Positions 44,977 through 56,390 are shown, numbered from the stretch's first letter. The stretch is DNA of 64,000 nt from Nilaparvata lugens (GCF_014356525.2 NC_052508.1:58503441-58567440), one strand, 5' to 3'. A program made the numbers and translations. The notes: a model not told the origin generated them from the sequence alone.

Positions 44977-45118
44977 GGGACAGTTTGCACAGTGAATGCT
45001 CAGACTGAATTCAATCAGCTGTTGACTTAAACTCAAAATAAATCTTATAACAAACGATACTAATTGATATAGATTTAATCCAGTTCAAGATTGAAACTGG
45101 TACTGTGCAAACGGCCCT
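44977..45118. mobile_element. ~140-bp MITE
   Basis: Ends GGGACAGTTTGCACAGT and, inverted, GGGCCGTTTGCACAGT. Non-coding. Confidence 0.6.
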
Positions 45119-46328
45119 AAATTTTGCAGATACCTGTTCATTTATCAACCAATTAACCCTCTTATTACTAGTAAATTGCTTCTTATCTCAATTAATATTA
45201 CTAATTTTTCATTAATTTGATTACATAATGGAAATGAATAAAATAAAATTTACGGCTAGTAAAAAATTTTTTTACGGCTAGTAAGAAATGTTATCTAGCA
45301 TATTTAGAAAATGATATGTGTTAGTGGAAGTACATTACAGAGCCCCGATTCATCAAATTATGATAAAATAATTCTCGTTATAACGTATTTCATTTCAAGA
45401 TACTCGAACGTTATCTTAGATAAGACTACGTAAAAGCTATCCTGTGACTTATATTTGATTATTGAACAATATTAAAAACACATAATCATAAAATGATTGG
45501 AGATGGAAAAAAAAGGCTTAGGCCTATAGTCCTTAGTATTCCATTCCCGAATTTCGCTTGAAAATTATCCATCGATTCTATAATTAAATAAAGGAAAGAA
45601 TAGGCTTATAAACAGACGAGGAAATTTACGAATGACGCATCATCACGTCTCAACTACTGGACTGATTAACTTGGAAATTTGCATATTGATTCCTAATTTA
45701 CCGAGGATGGTTATTAGTTATTTTCAATTCTTCAAGACTTTAGTGGGTCACGTTTTTAATAAGAGGCTTGCGGAGCACGGGTTACCTGCTAATCTTCATT
45801 AAAATCAATCAAATATACATCAACTATACATACAACTACTTTCTTCACCCCTTGAGAATGTTTGGAAGATCCCTACACTGCTTCAAAAATTATAGATTTT
45901 CAACATAACGTAATATTGGTGTACAACCTTGACAATATTATCATGATCTATAGAATAGAATTATTATTATAGAATACAAAGAATGCTTCATCATACAAGT
46001 TAACACAATACAATATATACAACACATTTACGGCTTGATTAGTCAATCGCCAGCCGTTATTATCTTCATCATAGTGCATTAACTTTATCATGATGTTAAT
46101 GCAATGTTTAACAATAATTAATAATGTGGTTTTTCATAAAATCATCGTGATACTGATGCATTGTTAACGATGAACAAATTATATAAATGGATTTCCCAAA
46201 CTGTGATTCTGATAAAATATTGTTAAAGTGAAGACAAAAAGTGACTATTCACAGTATATGGATAGAGATAATGTTTCGATTTCTAAACATTCTGTTTAAA
46301 TCTGTTAAGCAGTGGTTTAAATGAATTA
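45119..46328. other. intronic or intergenic AT-rich stretch
   Basis: Nothing recognised on either strand. Confidence 0.4.
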
Positions 46329-46464
46329 AAACCTGGGGCCTGTTTCATAAAAGTTACAAGTCCTGTAATACAGGAGGATCACCATTCCAATCAATATAGC
46401 CGATAAAATCAGCTGTTCCTGTATTACAGGACTTCTAAATTTTTATGAAACAGGTCCCTGGTTT
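46329..46464. mobile_element. 136-bp MITE with ~47-bp inverted ends
   Basis: 46329-46375 and the reverse complement of 46417-46464 are nearly identical (CCTGTTTCATAAAA near one end of each arm, TCCTGTAATACAGGA at the loop side). Each arm's inner 15 bp is itself palindromic. Confidence 0.8.
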
Positions 46465-47531
46465 ACACAACAGAAATATTGACAAGAGTTTGATGTCCCA
46501 ACATGCAACTGCAAAAATACGGTTAATTCAAATCTTTGATTCATTTTGGGAAACTCATTATAAGCCCATGTACTGATTATCTCCTGTGTAAAACTTTTGC
46601 TAATTCGTCAATAGGTCTTGCTCAATCATCACAGACTTTTTTCATTTATCTGTGTCTTTTTATATTAATTTGCAACATTGAATGGAAATTACAACGATCA
46701 TGTTGGTAAACTGTTTTCAACTCAACCACGCAAATACAACCTCAAGTATTCAATTTCAATGACGATCCTGTATGTGTGTTTTAGGTACAGTCAATCAGTT
46801 ACAAGATTGAGTTTCTCTCTATACTGTGGAACAAGATTAATGATTTTCAATATTTGAATTTGTCGCTTGAAAGGTGTACACAATAAATTTGAAAGGACTA
46901 TACAGTTATTTCATTGAAGTCATTCCAGTAAATACATTATTTGCTATCTGATAAAACTCGATTTTATTTCCATATATATACAATATTCAAACTTTGGCCA
47001 CATGTTGAACAAGTCTACATAGAAGGTATATCAGAGTGAAGATTCCTCCAAATTCTTTATTTTTTAATTTTTTCTTCTCCAACTCTGTAATTTTTGTGCG
47101 CTCTATCAATAAAATGAAATTTATTCAAACTCATAATTCATTTATTTATTCAAGATGCACAATTATTCATAAAAATAATTGGGGTAGGACCAACAAGCAC
47201 AACCCAAAACTGTTTATCCTCAGAATTTTGATTCATATACTAGTCCAGAAAGAAGGTTTTTACCGAGCAAACACTTACAAATAAAAGAAATTTAGAAATT
47301 TGAAAGTAAATTGAAAAACTAATCAATTACTTCCACTAAACACTAAAAGCCGGAAAATTTCAACAAACAACGGTTATTCCTTACAACAAATAACATCAAT
47401 CAATCAATCAATCAATCAATCTCTTTATTCAAAACATACATCAAAATGTACATGAATGCGTCTTTCTTTATTATTTTCAAAATAATAAAATCAATACAAG
47501 TAAAAAACAAAATACATCAACAATAGGTAGT

Positions 47532-49805
47532 CTAAATACATAATGAGTTGGCACTATAAAATTCTTCATAACTGTATAATTCTAATTTCACGATATACTT
47601 TTTCAGTTTGTTTTTAAACCTTGTAATATCTTTTTCATGATTAATCTTAGTAGGAAGGTAAGTGATGAATTTGATGCCCATATAGGTCGGGCTTTGTTTG
47701 TACTTCTCTTTACTATGTTCTTTGATAATAAAGTTGTTCCTATTTCTTGTATTATAGTCATGCACACTGGATTGCCTGGGGAATTTGTCTTCATTATTTT
47801 TTACGTGTAATATTGTTTTATAAATATAAAGTCCATACACCGTCATTAATTCTAACTTTCTAAAAAATGTCCTGCACGACTCTTGTCTATTTAAATTAAA
47901 TATTTTTCTTACTGCTTCTTTTTGGAGTTTTAATATCCTATTCAAGTTAAATGCACTAGTCCCACCATAAATCTCAATGCCATATGAAATATGAGAGTGG
48001 ACAGTGGCATAATACACGGATCTCAAAGTTAATAAATTACAAATGGGTGCCAGCCTTCTTAGTGCAAATATTCCTGTACTTACTTTTTTACATACTCTTG
48101 ATACATGCTCTTCCCAATTGAGTTTGTTATCTAGATCTACGCCTAAAAATTTCATGTTATTTAGGTTATTTAGCTTCAGTGTACTTTTTCTTTTGGGATT
48201 TCTACAGGTGAAATGTACAAATTTCGTTTTATCATTATTTAATAAAAGGTTCATTTTACTTAAAACGTTTTTTAAAAGCAATATTGTGTCATTACATTTT
48301 TCTTCGATTATATCCAAATCTTTGTCGAATATGCTTAAACTAATGTCATCGGCGTACATACAAAATTTAGTACTTTCAATTACATCTTTCGCATATTTTG
48401 GTAATCCCCCCAAATAGCAAAGGAACAAAAATGGCCCCAAAACAGATCCCTGCGGAACAGAGTAGTTCATGTACCTTAAACTAGATTTAATATCACTTAC
48501 TTCATTTTTATCATAATACTTTATATTTACATATTGACTTCGACCCACCAAATATGATTCCATCCAGTTGAGCTCTTTTCCACAAATTCCATAAGTTTCT
48601 AGTTTTTTTAATAATATTCTGTGATCTACAGAGTCAAATGCTTTTGTTAAATCTAGGAAGGTGCCAACAATGCTGTACCCTTTGTCCAATTTCTCTAAAA
48701 TATTTTCAATAAACTCTATCAAGGCAGTCGTTGTAGACCTGTTTTTTCTGTAACCATGTTGTTCCGTGTCTAGTAATTTGTTTGTTTCAAAATAATTAAT
48801 AAGCTGTATTAGCATACTTTTTTCAAATATTTTTGCTATTGAAGGTTGAATTGCTAAAGGTCTATAATTTGCAGGATCGTAAGGATCTCCTTTTTTGAAC
48901 ACTGGTATCACTTTTGATACTTTTAGTTCATCTGGATACTTACCAAGTATGAGTGACGCGTTAATTACATGTAGCAGAGGCTTAATTAGGAATGATTTAG
49001 CTTCTTTTATAATTCTCATGGGAATTTCATCATACCCTGCTGACCACTTTGGTTTAATTGAATCGATGATATTGGACAATGTCTCTTCATCAATTGTTTT
49101 GGAGATAAACTTGAAATCTGTGATATGTAGCTCTTTATCATTTATTGATGTGCCAGATTTGCTTAGATTCGGTACAACATGAGTATCGACCATTTCTACA
49201 AAATTAGTGTTAAGCATATTTGCGACATCATAGGGATTATCTATAACTAAATTGTTATTCCCGAGTAAAATATTCTTGCAAACCTTATCATTTTTGTTTT
49301 GTGTCTCGGTATTCACTATATGCCAAATTGTTTTATTTACATTTGTTGAATTTTTTAGTTTAGCTTCAATGTGTTTAGTTTTCTTTAATTGAATAGTTTT
49401 TCTAAAGCGTTTCTTATGAGCTTTTAAATTTTCCTTCAAATTGATATCACTTTTATTTGTCCTAAATAATCTATTAGCTTGTATGAGATTTTCGTGCTCA
49501 TTGACAACTTCAACATCAATCCACTTATTTTTAAGTCTCTTCTTCACAATTCTACTTAGAGGAAAATGCCAATTAAAATAATACTTCAGTGAATTGTAAA
49601 AATAAGTGAATTTACTCTCAACAGGACTCAAATAAAGCTCAGTCCAGTCTATTGTGGCTAGGTCATTCTTAAAACAAGTGATTTGATCATTTTCATACCT
49701 CCTAACCATTTTAATAACTCCATTACTTTTAAGCTTATTATTCACATCTAATATATTGAAAATTTGCCCATCGTGATCCGAGAGTGCCGTAATTAAACAC
49801 TCCAC
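47532..49805 (-). CDS. LINE ORF2: reverse transcriptase part, open
   Basis: 757 open codons, starting within the end of the endonuclease (ALSDHDGQIFN, the SDH motif). RT blocks: KWSAGYDEIPMRIIKE, ANYRPLAIQPSIAKIFE, EQHGYRKNRSTTTAL, GTFLDLTKAFDSVDH (first Asp), YSVPQGSVLGPFLFL, and KFCMYADDISLSIFD with an intact YADD. The C-terminal region (YYATVHSHISYGIEIYGG, then HDYNTRNR) is complete. The RT itself looks enzymatically sound, but the upstream endonuclease is frameshifted, so autonomous movement is unlikely for this copy. Confidence 0.9.
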   Translation of the reverse strand: MECLITALSDHDGQIFNILDVNNKLKSNGVIKMVRRYENDQITCFKNDLATIDWTELYLSPVESKFTYFYNSLKYYFNWHFPLSRIVKKRLKNKWIDVEVVNEHENLIQANRLFRTNKSDINLKENLKAHKKRFRKTIQLKKTKHIEAKLKNSTNVNKTIWHIVNTETQNKNDKVCKNILLGNNNLVIDNPYDVANMLNTNFVEMVDTHVVPNLSKSGTSINDKELHITDFKFISKTIDEETLSNIIDSIKPKWSAGYDEIPMRIIKEAKSFLIKPLLHVINASLILGKYPDELKVSKVIPVFKKGDPYDPANYRPLAIQPSIAKIFEKSMLIQLINYFETNKLLDTEQHGYRKNRSTTTALIEFIENILEKLDKGYSIVGTFLDLTKAFDSVDHRILLKKLETYGICGKELNWMESYLVGRSQYVNIKYYDKNEVSDIKSSLRYMNYSVPQGSVLGPFLFLCYLGGLPKYAKDVIESTKFCMYADDISLSIFDKDLDIIEEKCNDTILLLKNVLSKMNLLLNNDKTKFVHFTCRNPKRKSTLKLNNLNNMKFLGVDLDNKLNWEEHVSRVCKKVSTGIFALRRLAPICNLLTLRSVYYATVHSHISYGIEIYGGTSAFNLNRILKLQKEAVRKIFNLNRQESCRTFFRKLELMTVYGLYIYKTILHVKNNEDKFPRQSSVHDYNTRNRNNFIIKEHSKEKYKQSPTYMGIKFITYLPTKINHEKDITRFKNKLKKYIVKLELYSYEEFYSANSLCI

Positions 49806-50402
49806 AAGAATATCCCTTTTGTTAAGACTGGTGATGAAATTATCAATTGCCGATTCACATGAGTCAGTTATTCTAGTGGGTATATTCTACGGTATATTTT
49901 AATCCATGCATATTTATTACATTGATAAAATCAGTTTTCTTTCTACCCTCCCTCAAAACATCGACATTGAAGTCTCCTCCTATTACTACATTTTTATTAA
50001 TCTTACAGATCTATTAAAAATCGATTAAATTTTTCCAGGAACATCTCAATATTTTCTGATGGAGTTCTATAAAATCCAGCTACAATATATTTCTTGTTAT
50101 ATATTTCTATTTCTATTGTACATGTCTCAAAAATCTTATCTTCATTTATAACATTTATTGTCTTAGTCATGATGTTTCTGCATTCGATTAGTTTATCAGA
50201 TACTAATATCAATACTCCACCCCCCCCCCCTAAAAGACTTCCTTACATACCAACACTTACAATAATATCCTGGTATTTTAATTTTTTGAATTTCATTATC
50301 ATTTAATTTATGTTCAGTCACAATAACTATGTCTGGTTTGATTTCCTGTAATGTAATAATTAGTGCATCAATTCGAGAAAAAACAGCTGTAATAATAAAC
50401 AT
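49806..50402 (-). pseudogene. LINE ORF2: endonuclease part, frameshifted
   Basis: Minus frames read IVIVTEHKLNDNEI (Glu motif), then RKSFRGGG at an 11-base G run (plus 50220-50230), after which the frame shifts to VLILVSDKLIE and VAGFYRTPSENIEMF. A further shift near 50003 leads to GGDFNVDVLREG and AIDNFITSLNKRD. The G run is longer than the reading frame allows. Confidence 0.8.
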
Positions 50403-50838
50403 TGAAAAACCGAAGGACGGTCATGTAAACAACTTCTAGGTTATGAAACAACATAACTTTTCAGATTTATTTTTAATACGAAATTGAACAGTTTGCTTCC
50501 AAAACTATATTACACTATGTTTAGAATTTATTCCTCTATCTGTAAATATTATTTGTTGGATGCTTCTTCATCTGGCTGTCGTAATATTTGTACTTATCTT
50601 CCAACTTGCACAGTCAGAAATTCATTCCGGCTGTACTCTCATAACTCATATTTGTATAAGACAACAATATAAATGCAATAATGGAATAATAATCACTATT
50701 AGTGGAATTATTAGTTTATTTTGAAGAGAAAATTAGTTTTTTGCAATCCTGGTTTTGTAGTGAAGAGGTGATAGGTGTATAATTGACGATAACCTAAGCT
50801 GTATAGTGATTAGTATAATATTCCTTATAAGATGTTAC

Positions 50839-50910
50839 CTGAAGCTTTATCAATTCTTGTTTCGCTTTTACTTTTGCAGGTTTTATTCTTGAGACATGAA
50901 TGAACAAAGC
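50839..50910 (-). CDS. zinc-finger gene, weak candidate exon
   Basis: 72 bp between acceptor (CCAATGCAG) and donor (CAG|GTAACA). In phase 0 it reads ALFIHVSRIKPAKVKAKQEL, then IKLQ, and would join the phase-0 exon at 44802. The upstream exon (53687) ends in phase 1, so an extra exon would be needed between them. It lies between two LINE pieces, and the intervening sequence is not LINE-like. Confidence 0.3.
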
Positions 50911-51359
50911 CTGCATTGGAGTAATTCCAACATTGAATTGTGAGATAAAGATTGGACGTCAACTACAGTAACTACTTCAAAATATATAAACAATTCACTA
51001 AAGTTTATTTCATCAATTCAATTCTATATAAGCTTATCGATGCATCTTTTGTGATACTTCAAAATGTATATACAATTTACTAGTGTTTATTCCATCAATT
51101 CGATTTTATATAAGCTTATAAATTCATTTATTGTAATACTTGAAGAAATATATATATATATTCACTAATGTGTTTTTCATCAAATTATTCATGTGATTGA
51201 AAGATATCACTAATCTTTCTCATTATGTTTCACTTCTAAAGTTCAACTATAGTGAACAAATGATCATATTCCTCATTTACTTGGTTGAATTTATTCTATT
51301 GCCAAAGTGAAAACAACTTATCCTGGTCATCTATAAGTGATTTATGATGAATGCTAAAA

Positions 51360-51580
51360 GTGGGAAACTATTATCCCACTGCTCTATAAGTACCAATATG
51401 ATGGAATCCATAAGATTCCTTTATAGGGCAGTGGGACAATAATTTCCCACCTCAAAACTCTATGAAAAATAAGTATTTAAAAAGGAATAAAGATTTCAGT
51501 ATGCTTATAAAGTACTTTTGAATGATTCTGTGGAAAAAAATCGGAAAAATTTAATGTCCTTCACTTCTGCCCTATAAAGG
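51360..51580. mobile_element. nested short inverted-repeat elements
   Basis: Two overlapping pairs are visible. 51360-51389 with 51421-51450 are 30-bp arms with three mismatches and a 31-bp loop. CCTTTATAGGGCAG at 51418-51431 is inverted at 51567-51580. The second pair ends inside the last codons of the ORF at 51505-52554. Confidence 0.65.
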
Positions 51581-52554
51581 GTTAAATGCAAGCCATGCTG
51601 CGTATAATCAGTGATGTCAAAATTGTTCAGATCAATGATCTTCGTGTTAGAAGTAATTTGTAATTTGTAATTTGTAATTTCATCAGCCATCCATGCGTTG
51701 AGCTTATTAACATTGATATTCATTAATGGTTTATCATACCTAAATGGGATGAATAATATGACTACTTTAGAGCGCTTAAAAATTTTCCTTATTCTACTTA
51801 GGTCTAAGTTTGTAGGCTGCACTGTTTTATTAACCACGTCGTTAGTACCTGCTAAAATTACCACTCTGTCATTTACATTGTAGTCTTTTGTGAGCATGTC
51901 AATATCCCGCGTCACTTCGTTAAAAGTACCTCCTGGTTTCGATATAACCGTTGCCTCAAACCCACTTTCTTTCACCTGCTCATTCAACTCCCATCCAATG
52001 TCCCTCCCATGACTGTCAGACAGCACTAAAACCTTATTTACAATTTTCTTCTTATTTTTCACTGTTGACTTTTTTCTGTTATTATATGTAGCCCTTTTAT
52101 CTCGTTTCTCATTCCTATTTACTGTGTATTGAGATTTATTTCCTAGATCTGACAAAATATCAAAATAATTAACGGTATCAATTGAAACATTATTAATATT
52201 ATCTAATGATTTCCCAATCCGTTGAGTGTCACCAGGAGAATAAAAGTTTCTGAGATCCGCAAGTTCAGCCTCTAACGTATCATTCTTATCTCTTAAGAAA
52301 CTATTATCTGCATTGAGTACTTCTATTGTTGTTTTCATTTTAGTTACAGTAGAATTTAGTTCGTTAATTTCGTGGTACAAATAATCTTTTGCTTCAAGTT
52401 TGAATTCAAGTTCAAATATTTGAGATTTAAGGGAAATTATCTCTATGTCCTTATCTCTCACTTCCTCGAATCCTAGGAAATCACTGTCAAGCTCATTTGA
52501 AGATAGGCTAGTGGAAAGCAGCATATCACCAGCCGTATCAACGTCACTATTCAT
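51505..52554 (-). CDS. LINE ORF1-type protein: coiled coil plus SGNH esterase
   Basis: 349 open codons. Residues ~35-105 are heptad-rich and acidic (coiled coil: IISLKSQIFELEFKL, then DKNDTLEAELADL). A basic stretch follows (RNEKRDKRATYNNRKKS), then an SGNH/GDSL hydrolase fold: VLVLSDSHGRDIG (block I, catalytic Ser), SKPGGTFNE (block II Gly), VVILAGTNDVV (block III Asn) and TQHGLHL (block V His). This architecture is known for ORF1 of CR1/L2 LINEs. The last ~25 residues after HGLHL coincide with a MITE-like repeat and look replaced. It is separated from the LINE ORF2 by 1.1 kb of unlike sequence, so it may be a second insertion. Confidence 0.8.
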   Translation of the reverse strand: MNSDVDTAGDMLLSTSLSSNELDSDFLGFEEVRDKDIEIISLKSQIFELEFKLEAKDYLYHEINELNSTVTKMKTTIEVLNADNSFLRDKNDTLEAELADLRNFYSPGDTQRIGKSLDNINNVSIDTVNYFDILSDLGNKSQYTVNRNEKRDKRATYNNRKKSTVKNKKKIVNKVLVLSDSHGRDIGWELNEQVKESGFEATVISKPGGTFNEVTRDIDMLTKDYNVNDRVVILAGTNDVVNKTVQPTNLDLSRIRKIFKRSKVVILFIPFRYDKPLMNINVNKLNAWMADEITNYKLQITSNTKIIDLNNFDITDYTQHGLHLTLYRAEVKDIKFFRFFSTESFKSTL

Positions 52555-53340
52555 ATTATTGGTAGTAAACTAATAGTTATAAGGGTTTTACTGCTGATTA
52601 ATGTCTTTTCAAATGACTTTATTTTTATAATAATTAATAAATAATTATATTATTATAGTACCGCTTAGTGAAGCTTGCAGAGATATGTCAGTGTCAGTTG
52701 AGTGTTATCTAGGCTGAGTGTTAACTAGAAAAATATAAACTGTTGCAAAGTCATTTTAGAACTGTCAAAAACAGCTGTTTCGTAGCTAACGGGTTACGAT
52801 AAACTCGGTTTCCCGCTCAAAAATCCTTTTTAGGTTACCGGCTTCTGAAGCTAAAACTTCAATGTCAAAGTCAACACGTCAGTCATCGATAAGAATCACA
52901 ATCACTAGAAGTCAGCAACAATAAGTCCTGTATTGAAACTTATAGAGTCGAGAGTTTTGAAAAATTCACTGCTCTACCATTCAAGAAATAGGTTAGTTTT
53001 TAAGAAGCTAAACATGATAAATTCGGAATCGATTTCACAACAAAAATTAACTGCTCACACGAATAAGAACACTTGGCAACTTATTTCAAAACACTAATAT
53101 GAGGCGAAATATACTTTCTTGATAAATTAAAACTTGTTTAAAAATGAGCTATAGTGAAGATCAAAGTAACCAGGCAAATCAGTACTGCCTACATCATCAA
53201 ACAAGATAACTGAGTATTATGAAAAATTGAAAAAGATGGAAGTTTTATTAGAAATTGCAGTTAACCAACAGCTGGAATATTATTACTGTATAAATATTTC
53301 AAATATCCAATGAAAGCTATATAAATAGAACTAAGGACCG
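52555..53340. other. intronic stretch
   Basis: No exon with good splice sites was found. Near 53305 it carries ATGAAAGCTATATAAATAGA, similar to a string near 18805. Confidence 0.4.
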
Positions 53341-53347
53341 ACCATCG

Positions 53348-53520
53348 ATAGTAGCCTACCTTTTTTGTGATCTTTTCTATGTAAAATAAATTGAAAAAAA
53401 AAACTAGTTTCGATGCTTACATCATTTTCAATTTTTAAAACTTGAAAATGATGTAAGCATAGAAACTAGTTGTCTTTAATTTGTTATCTTACATTAAAAA
53501 GATCTCAAAAAGGGTACTAT
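53348..53520. mobile_element. foldback MITE with ~85-bp arms
   Basis: The inner 30 bp (53402-53431 and 53442-53471) match at 29 of 30 positions with a 10-bp loop. Similarity continues outward, with small gaps, to about 53348 and 53520. It lies 167 bp from a zinc-finger exon. Confidence 0.75.
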
Positions 53521-53686
53521 TGTGTTATTTTACAAATAAGAAATATGTACGTTTTCAGAACTAAGGACCTCTGCTACAGAAGAAGTCTTCAGTAATTTCA
53601 ACATGTTCCTTAGAAAGCAGCTTCCACATAAGAAAAATTCTGAATTTGTTGTAAGATGCGCAAAGTTTCAATTGAACTGAACATAC

Positions 53687-53857
53687 CTGGATGTTTGCTT
53701 TTAAGATGAGTCTTGTAGGTGGAGGCCTGAATACAGGCATAGCTGCAGTGCGGACAGTTGTAGGGCTTATTGCCTGAGTGCTGCATTTTATGTCGGCGTA
53801 ACGAGTTATGGTCAGATGTGGCATAAACACATGAGTCGCATTTGAACGGCTTTTCAC
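53687..53857 (-). CDS. C2H2 zinc-finger gene, exon 7 (fingers 9-10)
   Basis: Acceptor GCTTAG, donor CCAG|GTATGT. It starts in the phase left by exon 6, completing the classic linker HTGEKPFKC. Finger 9: CDSC...H...H (VYATSDHNSLRRHKMQH). Finger 10: CPHC...H....H (SYACIQASTYKTHLKSKH). Ends in phase 1 after HPG. The next exon was not securely found. Confidence 0.85.
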
Positions 53858-54049
53858 CTAAGCAATTAAATTCAAATCAGTGGATACTCTATACATATTA
53901 ATTAACTATTTTTGAACGAATGACAATATTGCTTTAATGAGAAAAAAAAGAATTATTGGTGCGAACTTTGATCATCGATCAGTTTGTCTATACCATTTTC
54001 GGTATTATAATTGAGTGTTCAACATTATAACTAATAATATTATCGGCTC

Positions 54050-54830
54050 TATTAAGGGTGGGAACGCGACTAGGTTCCACCCCGACTACTTGTCCCCTTT
54101 TAAAATCGGTTTTTAGGGGACAAGTTGACGTGAGCCATCCCCGTCTACTTGTCTCCTTTCTAAGGAGGTGACAACTAGTCGGGGGGGGGGGGGGACACCC
54201 TGACGCGAGGGTGCGAGGTGTCCAGTAGGTGACAAGTAGTCGGGTTGACAACTTGACGGCAATGGTATATTTTTATTAGGGTTCAGGTAGTCGTCTACGG
54301 TCACGACAACCCATCACCTCGATTCCACTCCACAAGAAATCACCATTACGGCTGGCTACCATATCTGTCCTAGCATTAGGCTCAATTTACTCGTAAACGG
54401 TGCGTCTGACGGGAAAATATAACTAAACAAAATGTGTTTAGAATTGTGTTCTACATCTGGTTCAGTCATCAAACGGGTTTATTTCTGTTTTCAACCAACT
54501 CGAAAAATTGTCCTAAAAATAATAAAGACGGCGAATATTTCCCGAACCGTGTGTTGACGGGAAAATGTTACTGAACCGAAAAGTGCTTGGAATTCAATTC
54601 TACATCATAACCAGTAATAAAATTGCTTGATCCCTCCTCTCTACGCCGCGAAGGTGTAAGTTGTGCCAACTGGTGCTCTGTAGGTGACACGTAGTCAGGG
54701 TGACCTTGACGCCAGCGTGCGAGGTGTCAAGTTGTCGTTTACGGTCATGACTAGTTGGCACCTTTGGTCCTTTGGTAGGTGTCAAGTAGTCGGGGGGACA
54801 ACTTGACGGCGACCCTTAAGTGCCAATTCC
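54050..54830. repeat. cluster of CAAGTAGTCGGG-type motifs in both orientations
   Basis: GTGACAAGTAGTCGGG-like strings occur at about 54168, 54228, 54683 and 54778, and inverted (CCCGACTACTTGTC) at about 54077 and 54143. CAACTTGACGGC/CAAGTTGACG recur at 54120, 54250, 54727 and 54800. A 14-G run is at 54181-54194. A separate ~70-bp pair (54397-54466 and 54545-54612, both with TGACGGGAAAAT and TCTACATC) is duplicated between them. Probably a non-autonomous element in the intron; type unknown. Confidence 0.7.
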
Positions 54831-55298
54831 TAAACCGACGACGGTTTCAACCGCGCTATATATTAAATGCTGTAGTCTATTACTTTATATTATGATATCT
54901 ATAGCCTATAATGATGTACAGTAGACTACATCAGTAATTACAACGTGACTACAGTCGTTGCTTAGGGAATGAACCTTTACCGTAGTGAAGTAATATCGCA
55001 ACATAACCGGCTTTATGAGTGAAGTAATTTGAATTTTGAAAATATAATAGTTCTTTGTTAATTAAGATTTGTTGAACACTCCTTCACAATATGTCTCACA
55101 GTCTGAACTGCTCAACACTGCTCAACAAAATAAAGGTGAACAAGTATCTCATTTTTCATGCTTAGAATAGGTACATCATGCTGCTTTCGTGCAATTTGCA
55201 TACATTAGTTATTGATAATGTGGAGGAAATGCTAGATTACGTAAGTCTTGCTTGGCATCGTACCGTAAAAATCAAATTTCTTGATTGTATTGTAATCT

Positions 55299-55612
55299 AA
55301 AGCCATGTCCACACTGAACAAATTTTCGACAAACATGTTTGTTGAAAAAGTTTGGGCGAATTTTATTATGTTTAACAAACAATGTTTGCCCATGACCAGT
55401 GTGGACGCGTCACCAAACAAAATATTTGTAAGTGGGAAGAACAGGTTTTATGTTTTATAGCTGTCAACACTGAAAATGTTTGGAAAAGAGTAATGTTTTG
55501 TTTGACAAACAATGATTGTCCAAACTTTTTAAAAAGTTTGTCCCTGAGCTCCTCAACAGACATGTTTGCCAAACATGTATGTCGAACATTTGTTCAGTGT
55601 GGATACGTCTTT
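55299..55612. mobile_element. 314-bp MITE (CCACACTGAACAAA ends)
   Basis: Left AAAGCCATGTCCACACTGAA and right reverse complement AAAGACGTATCCACACTGAA. Similarity continues through TTCGACAAACATGTTTG for about 45 bp. The interior repeats GTTTGNNAAACAATG-like strings. Confidence 0.75.
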
Positions 55613-56390
55613 AAATTATTGTTATCAACTGTTTAAATTTCTTCATAGGTAATTTGTATTTTGTAATAAAGGACGGCAATACGCATTTACGCACAGATAT
55701 GAGCCCAGCGAGCTAAGCCTACCTTTTAAGGGATTGTCTATTACTGAGTCAAGCTTGAGAGCTCAAGCATGTTGGAGGCGATCGCGAGTCCCCCGCATAG
55801 CCACACTCTCAACATTAGATGCATACCCACTAAACTGCCTAGTCTTACACAAACAAGGAGACTGGCATTCTCACAGAGAGAAATTGCTTCACTTTACTCA
55901 TGGATAGTCCATCCATGCATCCTCACACCTCAAGATGCATTTTCGTTTATGCGTAAATTTCCGCAGTCGACGACGGCAAGCATTGTTGACATTCATATTG
56001 TCCAAATTTCAAGTGTGCAAAAACAGCTGATCAAATAACTTTTCATTATTTGTCTTTATTATTAAAGAATTAGACATTTCTAATGATATCAACATATATT
56101 GCCATTTAAAAGTATAGTAAAGTATAAACTCAACCTGCCCAATTAAAACATAATATTTTAGGTTATGTAGACAAATTTAAATCTACCCAATCTGAGATTC
56201 TCTCCCTGTCGTGGTCGACGACGGCATTTACGCACAAAGAAAACCCAAGCTTTAGTAAGTCACTATGGAGAAGAGGTGCCTCTTTATCTATTAAAGGTAC
56301 GCAGTTACGCAGTACTCCTGATTGAAGCTCTGATTCAAATACTCAAAATGTACTAATATTATAGAAATATGAATGAAAGTAATAAAATAC
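55613..56390. other. intronic stretch with ACGACGGCATTTACGCAC repeats
   Basis: The string or close variants occur at about 55672, 55965 and 56217. No coding evidence. Confidence 0.4.

Larger units (their letters stand above)
47397..50402 (-). mobile_element. CR1/L2-like LINE, 5'-truncated, with tandem 3' tail
   Basis: Contains ORF2 (endonuclease with lesions, then a long RT frame). It ends on the minus strand in GAATAAAGAGATTGATTGAT, an AATAAA followed by about five TTGA units (47397-47420), the tail style of CR1/L2-type LINEs. The head stops within the endonuclease N-terminus at about 50402. Confidence 0.85.

Noticed and set aside
55769..56038. 89-codon plus frame
   Set aside because: Intronic, no domain, contains repeated ACGACGG motifs; no sign of protein coding.
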